From Ischnura elegans (Eukaryota; Arthropoda; Insecta; Odonata; Coenagrionidae), in NCBI RefSeq assembly GCF_921293095.1, contig NC_060251.1:41087644-41151643 (forward strand): a DNA stretch of 64,000 nt, given 5' to 3'. The notes beneath the pieces were generated by a model that was not told the origin of the DNA, did no database searches, and saw only the letters and a program-made list of their open reading frames with translations. Below, piece after piece: positions 36,288 to 49,160 of the stretch. A program made the translations under genes and the position numbers. The stretch's first letter is position 1; each line of letters begins with the position of its first letter.

Positions 36288-39200
36288 CCTTCATGGTCGG
36301 TGGTACACAACCGAACTTTAGTTCAAGTGCCACCACGCGTAAACGTTCCCTCCGACGTTAGCTGTGAGGGTGGGACAGGGAGTGGACGAAGAGGACAGAA
36401 GATGGGAGATTGGCGACCCGGCTGACTGATCGCCTTTTGCTGCGCTCCATACTGAGCCACGGACATTCCAGAGCTCCCAGAATTCCGTCCTGCTTGTATC
36501 CCCCCTTCCCCTCCCGTTTGTTAAATCGTTTTCCCTTGTTTTTGACGCACCACATTGCCTAGATGATTCATAATGAATATGACGAGCAAGAGGCTAATAT
36601 GTGACCAACGTCAAGCCAATATCAATCCATTAAAGACATGTTCGTGGAATCGTTTTTACAGTGAATTCCTGAAGCTTAAATCATGTCATTGAGGTGTTTT
36701 TTTTTTTTTTTTGATCGTGGACTTCTCCTTTGTGGAGAGAATTTATGATACCAATAACTACATTCTTACTCAATGCACCTCAGTGCTGCATGCAGACTCA
36801 AGTGGGTGAGGTTCTTTTTGGATGTCGTAAGCGAGTTGTTGACCGTATGAAAGGTTTTGTGTGCGTGGAAATGAGATACCTGAAGAATTTTGTCTGATGT
36901 GAGGTAGTGCTCCTAATCAGTGTTTAACTCTTTTAAGTTGAAAGGTATCGTATTAATTTATGATTGAATCTAAATGGACTGATTGAATCGAGTATAATTT
37001 TTTTTTTACTTAATGCACATTTTTTGTATATTCCAAACGAAAATGTATTTTTAATACTAATGTAAGATTTTTGCATTGATAATTATTGTTATTATATCGT
37101 ACGTTTTAATATGTCATCAATCAAGAGTACCAAACTTGATTTAAATGAGGGGTAAATTATTGTTATTTGTTCTGAGAGTTTGTTCTAGAGATGTTTATAG
37201 TTGATGTGTTTATAATACCATAAAGCCACAAAGGGTACTAAAATGTGGTGATGACAGGAAGAAATTTATAACACTTGATTTAATAATATTGTAATTGTTT
37301 TTATGAACGCAGTAGGGATTTGACTTGATGAGATGGCTGAGCAGTAAATTTATGTGCTAGTGGACCACTTTCTTATGATGTCCTTAAGGTTCATACACAT
37401 TCTGTGAATTCATGTTCCATACATTTGAAGATATGAAAACATTTCCAGAATCAAGGTGGCTACTCTGATTCCTTATATTTCCATCACCGTTGAAAAACAA
37501 TTGATTATTTTCCTCGGTTATCTTTTCAACATCTGAGCTTCTCATTTTTTTCATGTCCCCATTATGTAGTGAAGACTATTAGGGTGATTGTTTGAGATCC
37601 ATTGTTTGGTCCAGCTTATATTTTTGAAGTGAAATTTGACCGCCTATATATCTAGTCTCCCTGCATCTTATTGAAGCCAGATACCATTTTCATCCTATTC
37701 CATGCCTCCTTAAAATTATATTGATTATATATTTCACAAAAATTTCCCTGCAATCATATCGATACTGAAGTCCTTCGCGGACCATTAGCATGCATTGCAA
37801 CAAAGTAGATACTGTGGTAAAAATTTATTTGAAATGACTGTCGAGTGCGCTTTTCCCTTTTATCATTCTTTAAATATATCTGTTTCTGTATCAGTAAATG
37901 GAAGTCAGGTAAACTTACCTTGGGCATTTGATGACTTAACTGGGCTGTTGTACAACATCTTGCATAAAATAGCTTAATTTTAACGTTGCAGTATCAAATG
38001 AGATTTTAATATCTGTGCAATTGTGTTTTTAGCTGAAACAAAGGCAAATGCATTATACTTTCTCAATAGCTCTTATAAAATAGATGCAATTCAAAAATAC
38101 ATTTGGAATACATACTTGTTGGAAAACTGGGACTTAGGTACTACATGCTGATATTTGGAATTAGAAAGGCAGTGGCCACCTTGATGATGCAAACAGTATT
38201 TTATTATGAAAAATAAGTGGGCTTTTAAATAGCACACAGACACGAGAACTATATTGTTTTTACCTGCTGTTCCTCCATTTTGGGAATACATCATGGTAAG
38301 TGGCTGGCATTCTATTACACATGGATTGCTTGCCCAGAGCTCGTCAGTAAAGCATCACTTCTTATCTTGTAATAGTGCATTATATTTTCTCACAAGTTCC
38401 TACAATCAAAAATTACCATGAGGCTTTATTAATGTATGTGAACAAGAGCATAATGGATGTACAATAAAGTACTTGAATGTTGTAATAATTTATGTTTGAT
38501 CCTAATGTCTTTAGTTTAATTCTTTGCAATATTTTACTTATATTTTTACTGTACAGTAAAGCTCAGGTGCTATCCATATTTTTCAGTTTATTCAAATTGT
38601 GTTTTGTATGTATTTTATTTTCTGAAATATTTACATGTTGCAAAGCTTCTTAGGTGTCTATTTGTGATTTTCTGCTGCATGTCCCTACAACATGCAAAAC
38701 TCTTCACTTCACTTATAAATTTAATGTCTTATTCAGTACATTTTAAGTGTACATACTATGAATCAATATTTTCCAACTGAAAGTAAAGTATTGAATCTGT
38801 TGTAAGTGTGTCCTAGTTGTTGAAACTCTTTTAAGGTGTAAATTTGGTAATTTCCTACTTCAGTGACTGCAGGGGGGCCTGTCATTGTAACTTCCAAATC
38901 ATATTTATTGTTGGATACGAAGAGCACATAGTACTTGTTTTCCTTGGAGAATGCTATTAAACCTATGTTATCTTATATTTCACCTCCTAAACTGCCATAG
39001 TGAAAAATTAATGTGTTGAAAATTTCCAAAGTCCAATAACAAGCCTATAGATTTGTGGGCCAACACTCTGATCAAATAGTATATGAACAATTTTTTGAGT
39101 ATCCTTTTCATTCTGGCAATTTTCAATGCTCCCGTTGTCTTAGTCACCAGTCTTATAGATGAAAGTTTTTCAAAGTAATGCATGCCAATACATTTTGGAA

Positions 39201-40300
39201 TGTCCTCCTATGGTTTCTATGATGTTAGGATTAATTTTAGACCAAATCCCTATGCTCTCCCACCTTATAACTTTCTAAAGATTTTATATAGTGGTATATT
39301 TCCTATTCCCTCTGAGGAACTTCTCAAACTGTGTGCTGCTCAAGCCAGCAATGCATATCGTGGAAAAAAAACTGTGCAAAAAAGAAGCCTTGGACCATCA
39401 GTGCTTTTTATCTGGTAATCTTGGACCAATTCTCATCTGAATGCATTTTGAATGTCTTTGCAATGCTACATGGAAATTATGTGATGAAAGTCCTGTTTTG
39501 TTCTTGGCATCATCATTATTTTTGTCAATTTTAAATCTCAGATGGGAGTTAACTTTGAACCATTACCTGTGATTTAATCAAAATTCCTTCTTGAGAGGAG
39601 GAAATTAAATATGAAATATCATGAAATGACCTTCAGCAATGGCTTGAAGCCTTATCATGCAGTTGGTATGAATGTGACATCTCAAGTCTCCAATTTATTT
39701 GTGGCCATCATTGTTATGCATTTATATTGATTCATGCTTGAAACCTTTGAAGGCAAGGCATAAGCTTATAATTGTTGCAGGATCTCAGTTAAACTTATTA
39801 CATGCATTTTTCATTGAAGATCATAGATTTTTCATCAATAAAGAACATTGAAAAAAAATATGCATGTTTTCTTTCAGAAGTGATGAAAAATCAGATTTTG
39901 TCCATTATCTTGACATTATCATTTCTCTCATTACTGATATATATGTATGCTAAAGTATTTCCTCATTAATTTTTTATGATATTGATCTCCCTGAAAGAGA
40001 TTACATTTTCAGCAGACTATAATTCATATAGTTGGTTACATATTGTTTTTATCCAATACCTGCCTCACAAGGAGGTGATTTTATCCTACATTTCCATTGA
40101 TTGAACTGATACAGTTATGAGAGCATGTGTATTTTTACAGTCTTGTAAATGGCATTGAACTTAAAACATCACAGGCCCGAAATATGTATGTATCTGATAT
40201 TGTCTTATACTGAGATAAAATTTAATTACTACATTTTGTGCTGTATGAGCGAAGTACTGAATCACATTTCTCTAACAACTGATTTCAAAATAATCATTAA
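36288..40300 (+). other. Probable 3' UTR then intergenic DNA
   Basis: Long non-coding stretch with candidate poly-A signals at 38463 and 39837. No element ends recognised, making it one of the few repeat-poor parts of the window. Confidence 0.45.
38463..38468 (+). terminator. Candidate polyadenylation signal of the DHHC gene
   Basis: AATAAA followed by a T/G-rich stretch, about 2.2 kb after the stop. A second AATAAA lies at 39837-39842. Either could end the transcript. Confidence 0.35.
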
Positions 40301-40304
40301 TTAT

Positions 40305-40475
40305 TATCATTACCAAATTAATCCATGAGTGGACTTGAATAATTATTTAGTGCTGAGGAGCTCACTGCTCACTACATAAACTAACAAGAGGTACTTTATG
40401 AATTCATGGATCATTTATCCATCTGATGCATTTGTTGCAAGCATTTTTATCGGAGAGGTTCAAAGGCTTCACCAA
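40305..40475. repeat. Direct repeat, copy 1
   Basis: About 170 bp nearly identical to 41540-41715 (AATCCATGAGTGGACTTGAA, GAGCTCACTGCTCACTACAT, GGATCATTTATCCATCTGAT). Confidence 0.85.
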
Positions 40476-41186
40476 GATGTGAAATCATGACACTTTGTTC
40501 AGCAGCCAATTGCTATACCCACTTGAACATGTGACCTTCAGTTTGGCATGTGAGGTGTCTACCACACCGCCACCTAGGCCGACCTTTCTTTTCTACGGGA
40601 GAATTGAAAGATTTTCCTTCTCAATAGAAAAATCTGCCTCTTCCGTAGATATATCAAATTATGGTTTTGCTATGAGTGGCCCACGTCACCCTAATGATGG
40701 CGTGGGATTTCCCTATCCCACTCCTTTCCGACTCTATCCACCTTGTAGGCAGGCTTGTATCTAGAAATTTCCTTTGGGGCAGCTTTGTTAGTATGCAGAT
40801 AGCCTACACTGATATTTTTTTCAATTTTCACATTGGAAAGACATGCATTTCAGTAAATCAGCCATGTATTTCATTATTTAAATACTGCAATTAAATTCTA
40901 TTCATCATTGATTATATTGGCATAAATTATGAAATATGTCGATAACCATTGCTTAATTTTGGCCGCAATGCACCAGAACGGCATTCCAGCTTCTCTCGGA
41001 GAAAGTAGGATCATGTCAAAGAGTTTCATCGTCATTTTTTTGTTTAGTATAATATGATTCCTTATTGTATCTTTTATTACAAGTTTTAACAAATTAGATA
41101 TTTGGGGGGGAGGGGAGGTCATATTTGAAAATTATACGGATTATATGTGTTGGTATGTGTTCGGGCTCTTAAAATTTTGGATAGCA

Positions 41187-41424
41187 AGGCCGTTTTATGC
41201 AGAGCACATACATACTTGCACGATCTAGTGTGTGTACGAAGGTGCAGTCAAAATTGCATCGTGCAAAGTGGTAAATTTCTAGAAGTCGTGCGAGAGTGTG
41301 TGGATGTCAGATGGCAAAATAGCCCCTGTTCTAATTTCGTTCATGCATTTATGCAATTCTACACCATTTTAGAAATTTATGCACTTCTAACCTGTGCAAT
41401 TCCGTGCCCCATGTAAAACAGTCT
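41187..41424 (-). mobile_element. PIF/Harbinger-like MITE, copy 3 (inverted, degenerate)
   Basis: Reads as the reverse complement of copies 1 and 2 (AAAATAGCCCCTGTTCTAAT). Ends are mutated (AGGCCGTTTTATGCAG, CATGTAAAACAGTCT). It lies between the two direct repeats at 40.3 and 41.5 kb. Confidence 0.8.
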
Positions 41425-41539
41425 TTAAGCACTGTCTGTAATTATGTAAAAAAATGGAGTGCCAGAGGATAGGTTCTCTTGCTCTAATGGTCTCCTCAGC
41501 AATTGTAACATGGGCAGTCCCCATAAAGGGAAACAATTA

Positions 41540-41715
41540 GGTATTATCATTGCCAAATTAATCCATGAGTGGACTTGAATAATAATTGAGTGCTGACGAG
41601 CTCACTGCTCACTACATAAACTAACAAGAGGTACTTTATGATTTCATGGATCATTTATCCATCTGATGCATTTGTTGCAAGCATTTTTATTGGAGGGGTT
41701 CAAAGGCTTCATGAA
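41540..41715. repeat. Direct repeat, copy 2
   Basis: Second copy of the 40305-40475 segment, about 1.24 kb away in the same orientation, with roughly 5% visible differences. Confidence 0.85.
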
Positions 41716-43418
41716 GGGCTAAGGCCCCTGTGGCTACATGCCAGCCCCAGAGGCATCGTCTATAATCCCTTGTTCACTTCCCCTCATTCCCCCCTGGAGA
41801 CCAGTCTTGGGGCATAACAAAATATGAATTAGGGCAAAGCAGGGCACAAAAGTCGCGAACTTATGAGACCTGCCTTTAGAATGTATGTATCTCCGCGGAA
41901 TCGCTAAGGATCTTGATCCAAATGCTGTTCAAGTACTAGTTCATTTTTATACGTATTAATGTTATAACATCCTTCAACTTATTGAGTCATCCCATCAGTC
42001 TCTAGATGACATGATGAGTCAATTGAATCACCAGTCTTAAGGTACCTACAATTATTTTCCATCCATTGCCAAGTTCTATCTTTTTATCAAGTGTGTGCTT
42101 CATTTTCAGGAAGAGTTGTTTTCTATTGATGATATCTCCTGTTCTATTTGCTCACAATACAGAGATGACTTATCACTATGGGCATGAATCCGTGGAACTC
42201 CTCAGCTGTAGAAACTTATGATATACTTTCAACTCTACTTTTCCAGTATAAAGTTTTACTACTGACCATGGCTGCATTGCATGGTGGTATTTTCATATCA
42301 TCGTCAAGTCATCATGAACATCTTGTTTTCGGAGAGCAGTTTAAGCCATGCTGAGCCAAATGCCATGAATCACCATCTGTACCAACCTCTTACTCTCCAT
42401 CTTACTTGCCCAATCATTCTCCTTCCCCTAAGCTCTTAGGCCTACTGCCACATCTTTCTCTGCTTGTTCAGCACCTGGAAATCTTCCACACATTCCTATT
42501 CATGAGGTTGCCGAAAAGGGGCATAAACTCTAGAGGAGCTTTTGCCCTCTTTATTTAGCAGTGCATGAATTGCCAAGCCTTTCATTCCTGATTACGTACA
42601 TTGTTAAACTGAAATATGCTGCTCCCGACTGGAAGTAGACAACATAAGTGTAAACCATGGCTTTAATCAAGACAGAATCCGGTGATGATGTTGGACTGTG
42701 CTTCAAGATGTCCAACCAAACAAATTTCCGCTCCCGCTTGAAAACATTTCAGCAAAATTTTCAGTTACTCTGGTTTTTAAAATTTAGGACAATCCTGTAT
42801 TTCAAGTGTATGGGAAGCTTGCCAATACAATCTCTCACTACCTCCCCCACCATGTTATCTACCTGTGTATGTACAATGTTATCATTTTGCTGTCAATTTA
42901 AATTTAAAGTACCACCCTGTGATGCAGCTATAGTCAGTTAGCTCTGTAGCAGTGGAAGATAAATTTTCATGTGTAAAAGCTAAGTTGTGATTATTTCAAA
43001 AGTTCCTGCAGTAGACAGAATTGAATAGTTCATTCACGTGTGTGTGAAATTCAGCCTACATAGTGAGTCTCTACTAGGATGTTGTTGTTGGTAAGTGAAG
43101 TAATCTTTGGAGAGATGCTTCGGGATTTGAAATTTTTCCACTGTCCTGTGTATATAATGTTGATGTATCACTCATTCTTTATAGGGAAGAAATAGCTAAG
43201 GCTATAGATGAATTTGACTGTTAAGGTAATTCTTCAAAATGAAGAATACTGTCAGGAGAATTGCATTTGTCTCCTTCTTCTCTGCTATTGAGTGAGTAAA
43301 ATTGATTTTTAATACTAATATCTAGATGTATAAATGTTTTAAATTGCAAATATGTCATGACTTTTAATAGTCATTTTTTAAAAATTGTCTCCTTCAATCT
43401 TTGGTGGAAATCAAATTA
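41716..43418. other. Intergenic DNA, nothing recognised
   Basis: No exon, element end or repeat could be supported. The longest frame (42657-42941) has no recognised similarity. Confidence 0.4.
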
Positions 43419-44108
43419 CAGTGAAGCCTCTTTATATCATAATGGAGGGGACCAACATTTGGGCAATTTAATGTATACAGGTTCACTATAGAGAGGTTTT
43501 AGTGATAGGCACCATTTTTTCAAATCCTTCAGAAATGAAAGGCACTACTGTCTTTGAAACCGTTATACTTATATGTTGAAACAAACATACATGCATTAAT
43601 AAGCATACATTTATTATTTATAACAGAAAGCGAGCGCTATTGTGTGATTTTTACCGTGACTCGAGAGAAAACGATGTGATCTCTCGTTAATTCAACAGTC
43701 TCTTAAAATGATTAGGATAGTTGGATACCTTTTTCTTATTTACTGTTAGGTATGCTCTCATATGGAACAAAATGGTCATAACTAACGATTAACGTGAAAA
43801 TCACAGCATATTAAAGGTGAATAAGAAAAAAAATAAGTGTGAAACATTTATTGCTGAAAATGTCATTCGATGTACGTAATCGCGGCTGCATTAATGGTCT
43901 CTAGTTGTCTCGGTGCAATTTACAGAGGTAGTTAGGCTGTATCGGGGGTGTCTCCTTGGTATAATAAGAGGAGGTTTTATGATATTAAGACATTCACTAC
44001 AAAGAGGTTTGCCTATAAATTTACATCTAAATCTGACGGGACCGTAGGGGTGATATGAAGTATGGAGGTTTACGATGTGAAGAGGATCACTACGTAGAGG
44101 TTTTACTC
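43419..44108. mobile_element. Tigger/pogo-type MITE
   Basis: Begins CAGTGAAGCCTCTTTATATC and ends GTAGAGGTTTTACTC, with TA on both sides (43417-43418, 44109-44110). Internal CACTATAGAGAGGTTTTAGTG is an added end-like motif. No transposase frame. Confidence 0.7.
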
Positions 44109-45327
44109 TACAAGGTTTTAATGGCTTATTTAGAAACTTAACTGACCTGACATTTTAAAAATTTTTCGTCGGCAGCTGTTGGCTGCCCTGGCGAAAAAGA
44201 ATGGTAACATTTGTGTAACCTAATGGTAACTTTTGAGTGTACCATTAGTGTAGGAAAATGGTAAACTCTGTGAAGGCTGTGTGTAACCATAGTGTACATA
44301 GTTATAACTCCAGTGTACAATCTGTGTAACTTTGTGGTAAAGTGGCCCAATCTGTGTAGGTTTTGTGTGTAACTTGTGTAACAATTGGCGCTGAATTGTG
44401 TACAGTGAGTACAGAGTCTGCAGTGGTACATGATGTGTACATGATGTACACTATAGTACCATTTAGTACACAGGTGTACAATAATGGTAATAAGGGTACC
44501 ATGCAATTAGGATTAAAATTAAAAACATAAATGCAGGAATGTTTAAACATCAATATTTATTGCTGTTTGAAGAAGAACTATAAATCATCAATTGTTGCCT
44601 CCTCTACTCCCTCTTGATGATCTTGATAGTTCCTGTTAAATGAAAAAGTAAAATTAAGAACATTTGTCAAGCAAAATTTATAACTTGATAAAATGGACAA
44701 AAATTTGGTTTAATGCATAACATTACACTTTCTGTCAAAACAATCTTTCTTTTTTTTTAATGAAATGAAACAGTGGTTGAGAGAACCTTATTTTTCACAA
44801 CATTTTCATAAATAACAACCCCTTAAGTTACTGCTCTTATTTATTTTACCTCATACCATGTTGATTCCAGCCAACTTATATTAAGCCAATAGGTAAAATA
44901 AAATTTGAAGTAACTTACGAAGCCAGGCTCCTGAGATTTTCTTCTTCCCCAAGCCAGTGTTATGTCTTCCATTTAAATCGCTGGCCAGCTTTGACAACAT
45001 GGTCATCACCTCTGAGGACTTTTGTGCAACCATTAATCAAACTCATTTGGTTATTAACAGAAAAATAAATTCTAGTAATTTTATGCATTTATGTTATCAC
45101 AACTCTATTTATTTTCTAACAAAATTTTAAAAGAAGCCACACTAATAAACAGCTTCAGAATACTTCCACAAATATATCAAATTTAGAAAATTTAATATTG
45201 TTATTCAATATAACTTAAAAGTTAAAACACCAATTGACATAATGTGGGAAAATTACTTACACACTAATGCTACAAAGAAGTGAGAACTGCACTACTGATT
45301 AGGATGATCAATATGATGGCCTTTCTT

Positions 45328-45988
45328 CTAGGCATCCCTAAATTTGTCATGTCTAAGCCAATGCTTTGTGTAATTTTCTAATTCCTTAGATGAAGCACTT
45401 AGGTGATAAAGTCGAACTGCATCTGTAAAAGAAGGGGTATTCTCTATGACAATGATATCAACAACATGTAGTCCAATTAACCATCATAGGTAATTTATAA
45501 AATTTTTGAAGGATCAATTTATATGGAAAATAAGGAAGAGATATGTTAGACAATAACTTATGTAGTGGGGATGAAGAGCTTAATAAGAAATAAGTCTAAC
45601 TGAAGAAAGGGATAATGTTTTTTGGGGCGTTTTCACAAAGAAATATCCTTTTGATTTAGAATTACCTCAGATAGTATCTCTCCTCTAATGATGAAAAAAT
45701 GTAATATAAAACTTACCAAAAATTATTGTTTTCAGGCCAAGCTCAGAAAATACTCTTTTATTTTTGTAGCCTATCCAGCTATAGTTGGCTTCCAAGATGT
45801 CATTCATGACATACCGGATAGTTCGTTAAAATCATTTATTTAGAAGTGTTGCCTCCAATTAGGGCCAACTCGGAAATCTGCAATGAAATTAACAAAGTAT
45901 ATACATTGTAATCTTCATTTTCAAAGGTAGATGCGTCAAGTCTTTCACAGAATTGTAAATATTCATGATGATAATATTTTATAGGAAT
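45328..45988 (-). pseudogene. DUF4806-like domain gene, decayed
   Basis: One segment at 45988-45717 reads IPIKYYHHEYLQFCERLDAS, then ISELALIGGNTSK. After stops and a frame change it gives NDILEANYSWIGYKNKRVFS and ELGLKTIIF before donor G|GTAAGT. It joins in phase to an exon at 45422-45328 (acceptor TTTACAG|ATGC) reading AVRLYHLSASSKELENYTKH, then WLRHDKFRDA and TAG. This order (P-I-K, IGG, YSWxG, WLRH) is that of the DUF4806 domain common in insect uncharacterised proteins. Function unknown; at least two stops make it a pseudogene. Upstream exons may lie beyond the Helitron. Confidence 0.6.
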
Positions 45989-46649
45989 CTGTCGCATGAG
46001 ACATTTTGTATAACAATAGTTTCACCAGCATTATTGCCAGCATCTTCAGGTCTTATTGACAATTCAGTTATGTCCTGTTATGTACACTGCATTCACAAAC
46101 TGACATCTATATATATAAAAGAAAGTCGAAAATCGTGTTAGTTAGAACACTTATAACTCGAGAACGGCTGCACCGATTTCAATGAGATTTGGTTCTTTGG
46201 ATTCGTCTCAGGCGGGGTTAACATATAGGCTATTAAAAAAAGAATAATTTCACAAAAAATATTCATCTCTTTCCTATGGACATGCTTTTAGGAGTTATAG
46301 TAACACAACAATTGATAAGTCGGTCAAAACTACAAATTAAATAATTTGTTTTGTTTTTACCACTTTAATAACTGAATTTAGTAACAATATAACATTTTAA
46401 TTACTAAATATATTCAAAATATTAATTAAATTGAAATTACATTTTTTAAATTTAATTCGAGCTGATTGTAAGCCCAGCCGTGGCCCAGCTCGAGTTGACA
46501 CTTCACTACCGTGTTTGTAAACAAATCTCCAAGCAATTGTTGACAAACGGTAATGTCCGTGTTCCGAATCAAAGATGGTTGATTTAGCGAGCAAGAACGA
46601 AGATGTGGATGACTAAAACGAGGTAAATTCAAATAGTTCGTACTCTGCA

Positions 46650-47530
46650 TGGATTCGAATCTTTTAAATGTGTAACAAACGAAGACGAAATCACCAACTA
46701 TCTATCTAAATATTTTAAGTCCTTGGACATACCTGGCTTACCAAGGCACGATTTACAGAAAAATGTAGTTTCTGTGCTCATGATATTTCGAAGCCTGAAC
46801 CAACCATAACTATCCAACGGAACGTGTGTGATCATTAAAAAATTGGTGATGAATGTGATTCACGCAACTTTACTCAAAGGAAAATTCAAAGGTTAGGAAG
46901 TCCTCATTCCGTAGATTCCATGATCTCAACTCATATGCCCTTTTGAGCTTAAACGTATCCAATTTCAAATTCGTCATGCATTCGTGATAACGATTAAAAA
47001 ATCGCATGGTCATTCTTTCAGTTTTTGTGTTGTTTGTGATCATGTGCTAATGAAAACCCATGATTTTCTCATGGTCAATTTAGCGTGCTATGTTCACGAG
47101 TCGATAAACCATCCTCTGTATTTCTTCCTTCGCTTCAAGTGCGTAGCTAGGATAGGGAGTTTTGGGCGCAGCTAATACCACGGGTCTGTAGGGTATAGAA
47201 AACTCGCTAAGGTAAGCGGGAAGTGTGGGGGCACTTCCCCCAGACATTTTTTAAGATAAATGGTTCAAAATAGTGGGTTTTGTGGCTGTGTGAATAGTTA
47301 AATATGTTTTGTTTGTTAGTCATCCGTCCCCCTAATATTAATAACAAAATCTTTCATAAAATAATTCTCTAAGCTCTTGGGGGGGGGGGGGGGGGTTTAT
47401 CCCCCAAAGCCTCCCCTCGCTGCGTCACTGCTTTGCTTCGCTATATTTATTTAGCTTCATCCGCTTCATCTTGCGCCTGATACAAAACAAAAACTGTTGT
47501 TTATCAGAAGGTGCTTGACGCAAGACATTA
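46650..47530 (+). pseudogene. Helitron helicase C-terminus, broken
   Basis: Fragments in order: YLSKYFKSLDIPGLPRHDLQ; VLMIFRSLNQP followed by a stop, then LSNGTCVIIKKLVMNVIHAT; FELKRIQFQIRHAFVITIKK and SHGHS. A diverged copy of the CFSHGQLYVACSRV region follows, and after the MITE at 47136-47430 comes KTVVYQKVLDARH. These track Pif1-type domain VI of RepHel proteins. The Rep domain and most helicase motifs are absent. Confidence 0.78.
47136..47430. mobile_element. GC-rich hAT-type MITE inside the Helitron
   Basis: Left GTGCGTAGCTAGG, right CTCGCTGCGTCACTG, flanked by CTTCGCTT (47128-47135) and CTTTGCTT (47431-47438), 7 of 8 bases. Internal 16-G tract near 47380. Same family as 50970-51289 and 54404-54686. 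Confidence 0.7.
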
Positions 47531-48127
47531 AACCCGAATGTGTAGGGCTCACCGTGGTGCGTTTACGCATGCAGTACGTTTACGCAGTGCATTTTTTCCC
47601 AATAGAGATACTAAAACTGGCGCGCCTTAAGTCATTTAATGCGAATGCTGCTTCATAGGGGCTTTTCTTGCACGATTTTGAGCATCAGTCAAGCGTCGGT
47701 CTGGGGTTGTGTCAACCTGCCCTCTGAAAGGGCCAAGTGTATGCAACAGACGTGGACCTAAGAACATTTTTTTACAGCTAATAACGCAAATAGCCAACAA
47801 CTGAATGCGTATAATTTTTATTTCATAAACTGCTTTATTAAACCACAATGCCCAAAATTTCTTAAGCCAAAACGTAAGAAAATTTGTTGAAAAAAATCCG
47901 CGTAAACGTGCTCCGATCCACCCCATGTAGATTCAATAAAGAAAATGTCTTTCTGACAAGCAATTTTGGTACTCATTTACGTAGTTTTATTGAATTTGTA
48001 TCCTTATTTTATTATAATAAATTAAACATGATTAAAAACGATACAGCCGCTCTTGATTTATAAATGGTGTAAGTAAACTGTAAGTTCATTTATTGTTAGG
48101 CGGTACGAAGTTCGCCGGGTCAGCTAG

Positions 48128-49160
48128 TCCAATATATAAACCAGTTGAAATATTATTTTCCGAAGATATTATTTCTGCCCCAATTCCAACTTCTACTGAA
48201 ATTGCCAGCAAATTGTGAAAATTGATAACATTATAACTCTTTATGACTTTCATTGCAATTTAGGCATTCGTAAAAAATGTACTGAAGCACAAATCAATAC
48301 CTAAATGATAATGATCGGAGAGAGTTAAATTGATGGCTGTGTTTTGAACAGCTTATTAATTATTATAATTCTTCGACGTATTTCCAATGGTTATAAATTT
48401 TCAAGAAAAAACTCTTCGTATACGATTTAATTGAGATTGAGGCTGATACTTTAATGCCATAACTAACTGCTAACAAAGTGGATTCTTCTGCGAGAACCCT
48501 GATATTTCCACTTAATCGGTCTGAATGGATTGTATTTTTACTATGGCCGCGAAAGCAAAGATCATGCTAAATTGTAATTAAACTGTGAACATAGTAATTA
48601 ATAATCTTAAATACTTATTGGAATGAAATTAGCGGTTCATTAATCGTATTAGTACATACGAAAGATTACATGCACAACCTCGGTGATTTACTAACGAATA
48701 GAAAAAATGTTCCATTTACTTACATTTACATGGTCAGCTCAGCAGATATGTGTTGATGCTGACAAGGATATATTCTTATATATCTCTTCGTGCCGCTAGG
48801 ATCCACTTTACCCGGTAATTCAGTACACAGAAACAGACAGGAACTTAATCCGGCGTCGATTTAAAAAGTCCCTGAAATGGTATTCTACCAATTCCTTTTT
48901 GCCAGTCTTCATTGCGAAACACGGATTATTTACTTCTTCCATTGCGTACTTCAACGTAAATTTGCTTGTAAAATAAGATTCTACAGCATAGCTTAATTCG
49001 CAAAGTCACAAAATACAGTAGCTGCGAATGTTTCAGCGCGACGGCTGTTGGGACATGGTATGCAAGATGGCCGCCGGTCGCTTTGGCCTTAGGCGCAAGT
49101 TTCAAAATACGATATTTAATCCTTTATATTAAAAAATAATAATTGCATAATATAATGGTA
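48128..49160. other. Interior of the 5.26-kb element right of the Helitron
   Basis: On the minus strand 48920-48810 has an open stretch beginning MEEVNNPCFAMKTGKKELVE that could be a further exon of the decayed gene. No similarity recognised; stops follow. Confidence 0.25.

Larger units (their letters stand above)
46106..48127 (+). mobile_element. Helitron with decayed RepHel, interrupted by a MITE
   Basis: Starts TCTATATATATAAAAGAAAG and ends CGCCGGGTCAGCTAG, with the GGCG...CGCC hairpin just before the CTAG end. It sits between A and T, as Helitrons do, with no target duplication. Inside on the plus strand is a helicase tail (about 46650-47130 and 47470-47530). Confidence 0.9.

Noticed and set aside
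36049-36336. Minus-strand 95-codon frame
   Set aside because: Shadow of DHHC exon 9 on the opposite strand.
42657-42941. 94-codon plus-strand frame as a gene
   Set aside because: No splice sites, no recognised similarity and cysteine/serine-rich random composition.
44138-44553. Minus-strand His/Thr/Tyr-rich frames
   Set aside because: They arise from the GTGTA-type subterminal repeats of the 5.26-kb element.
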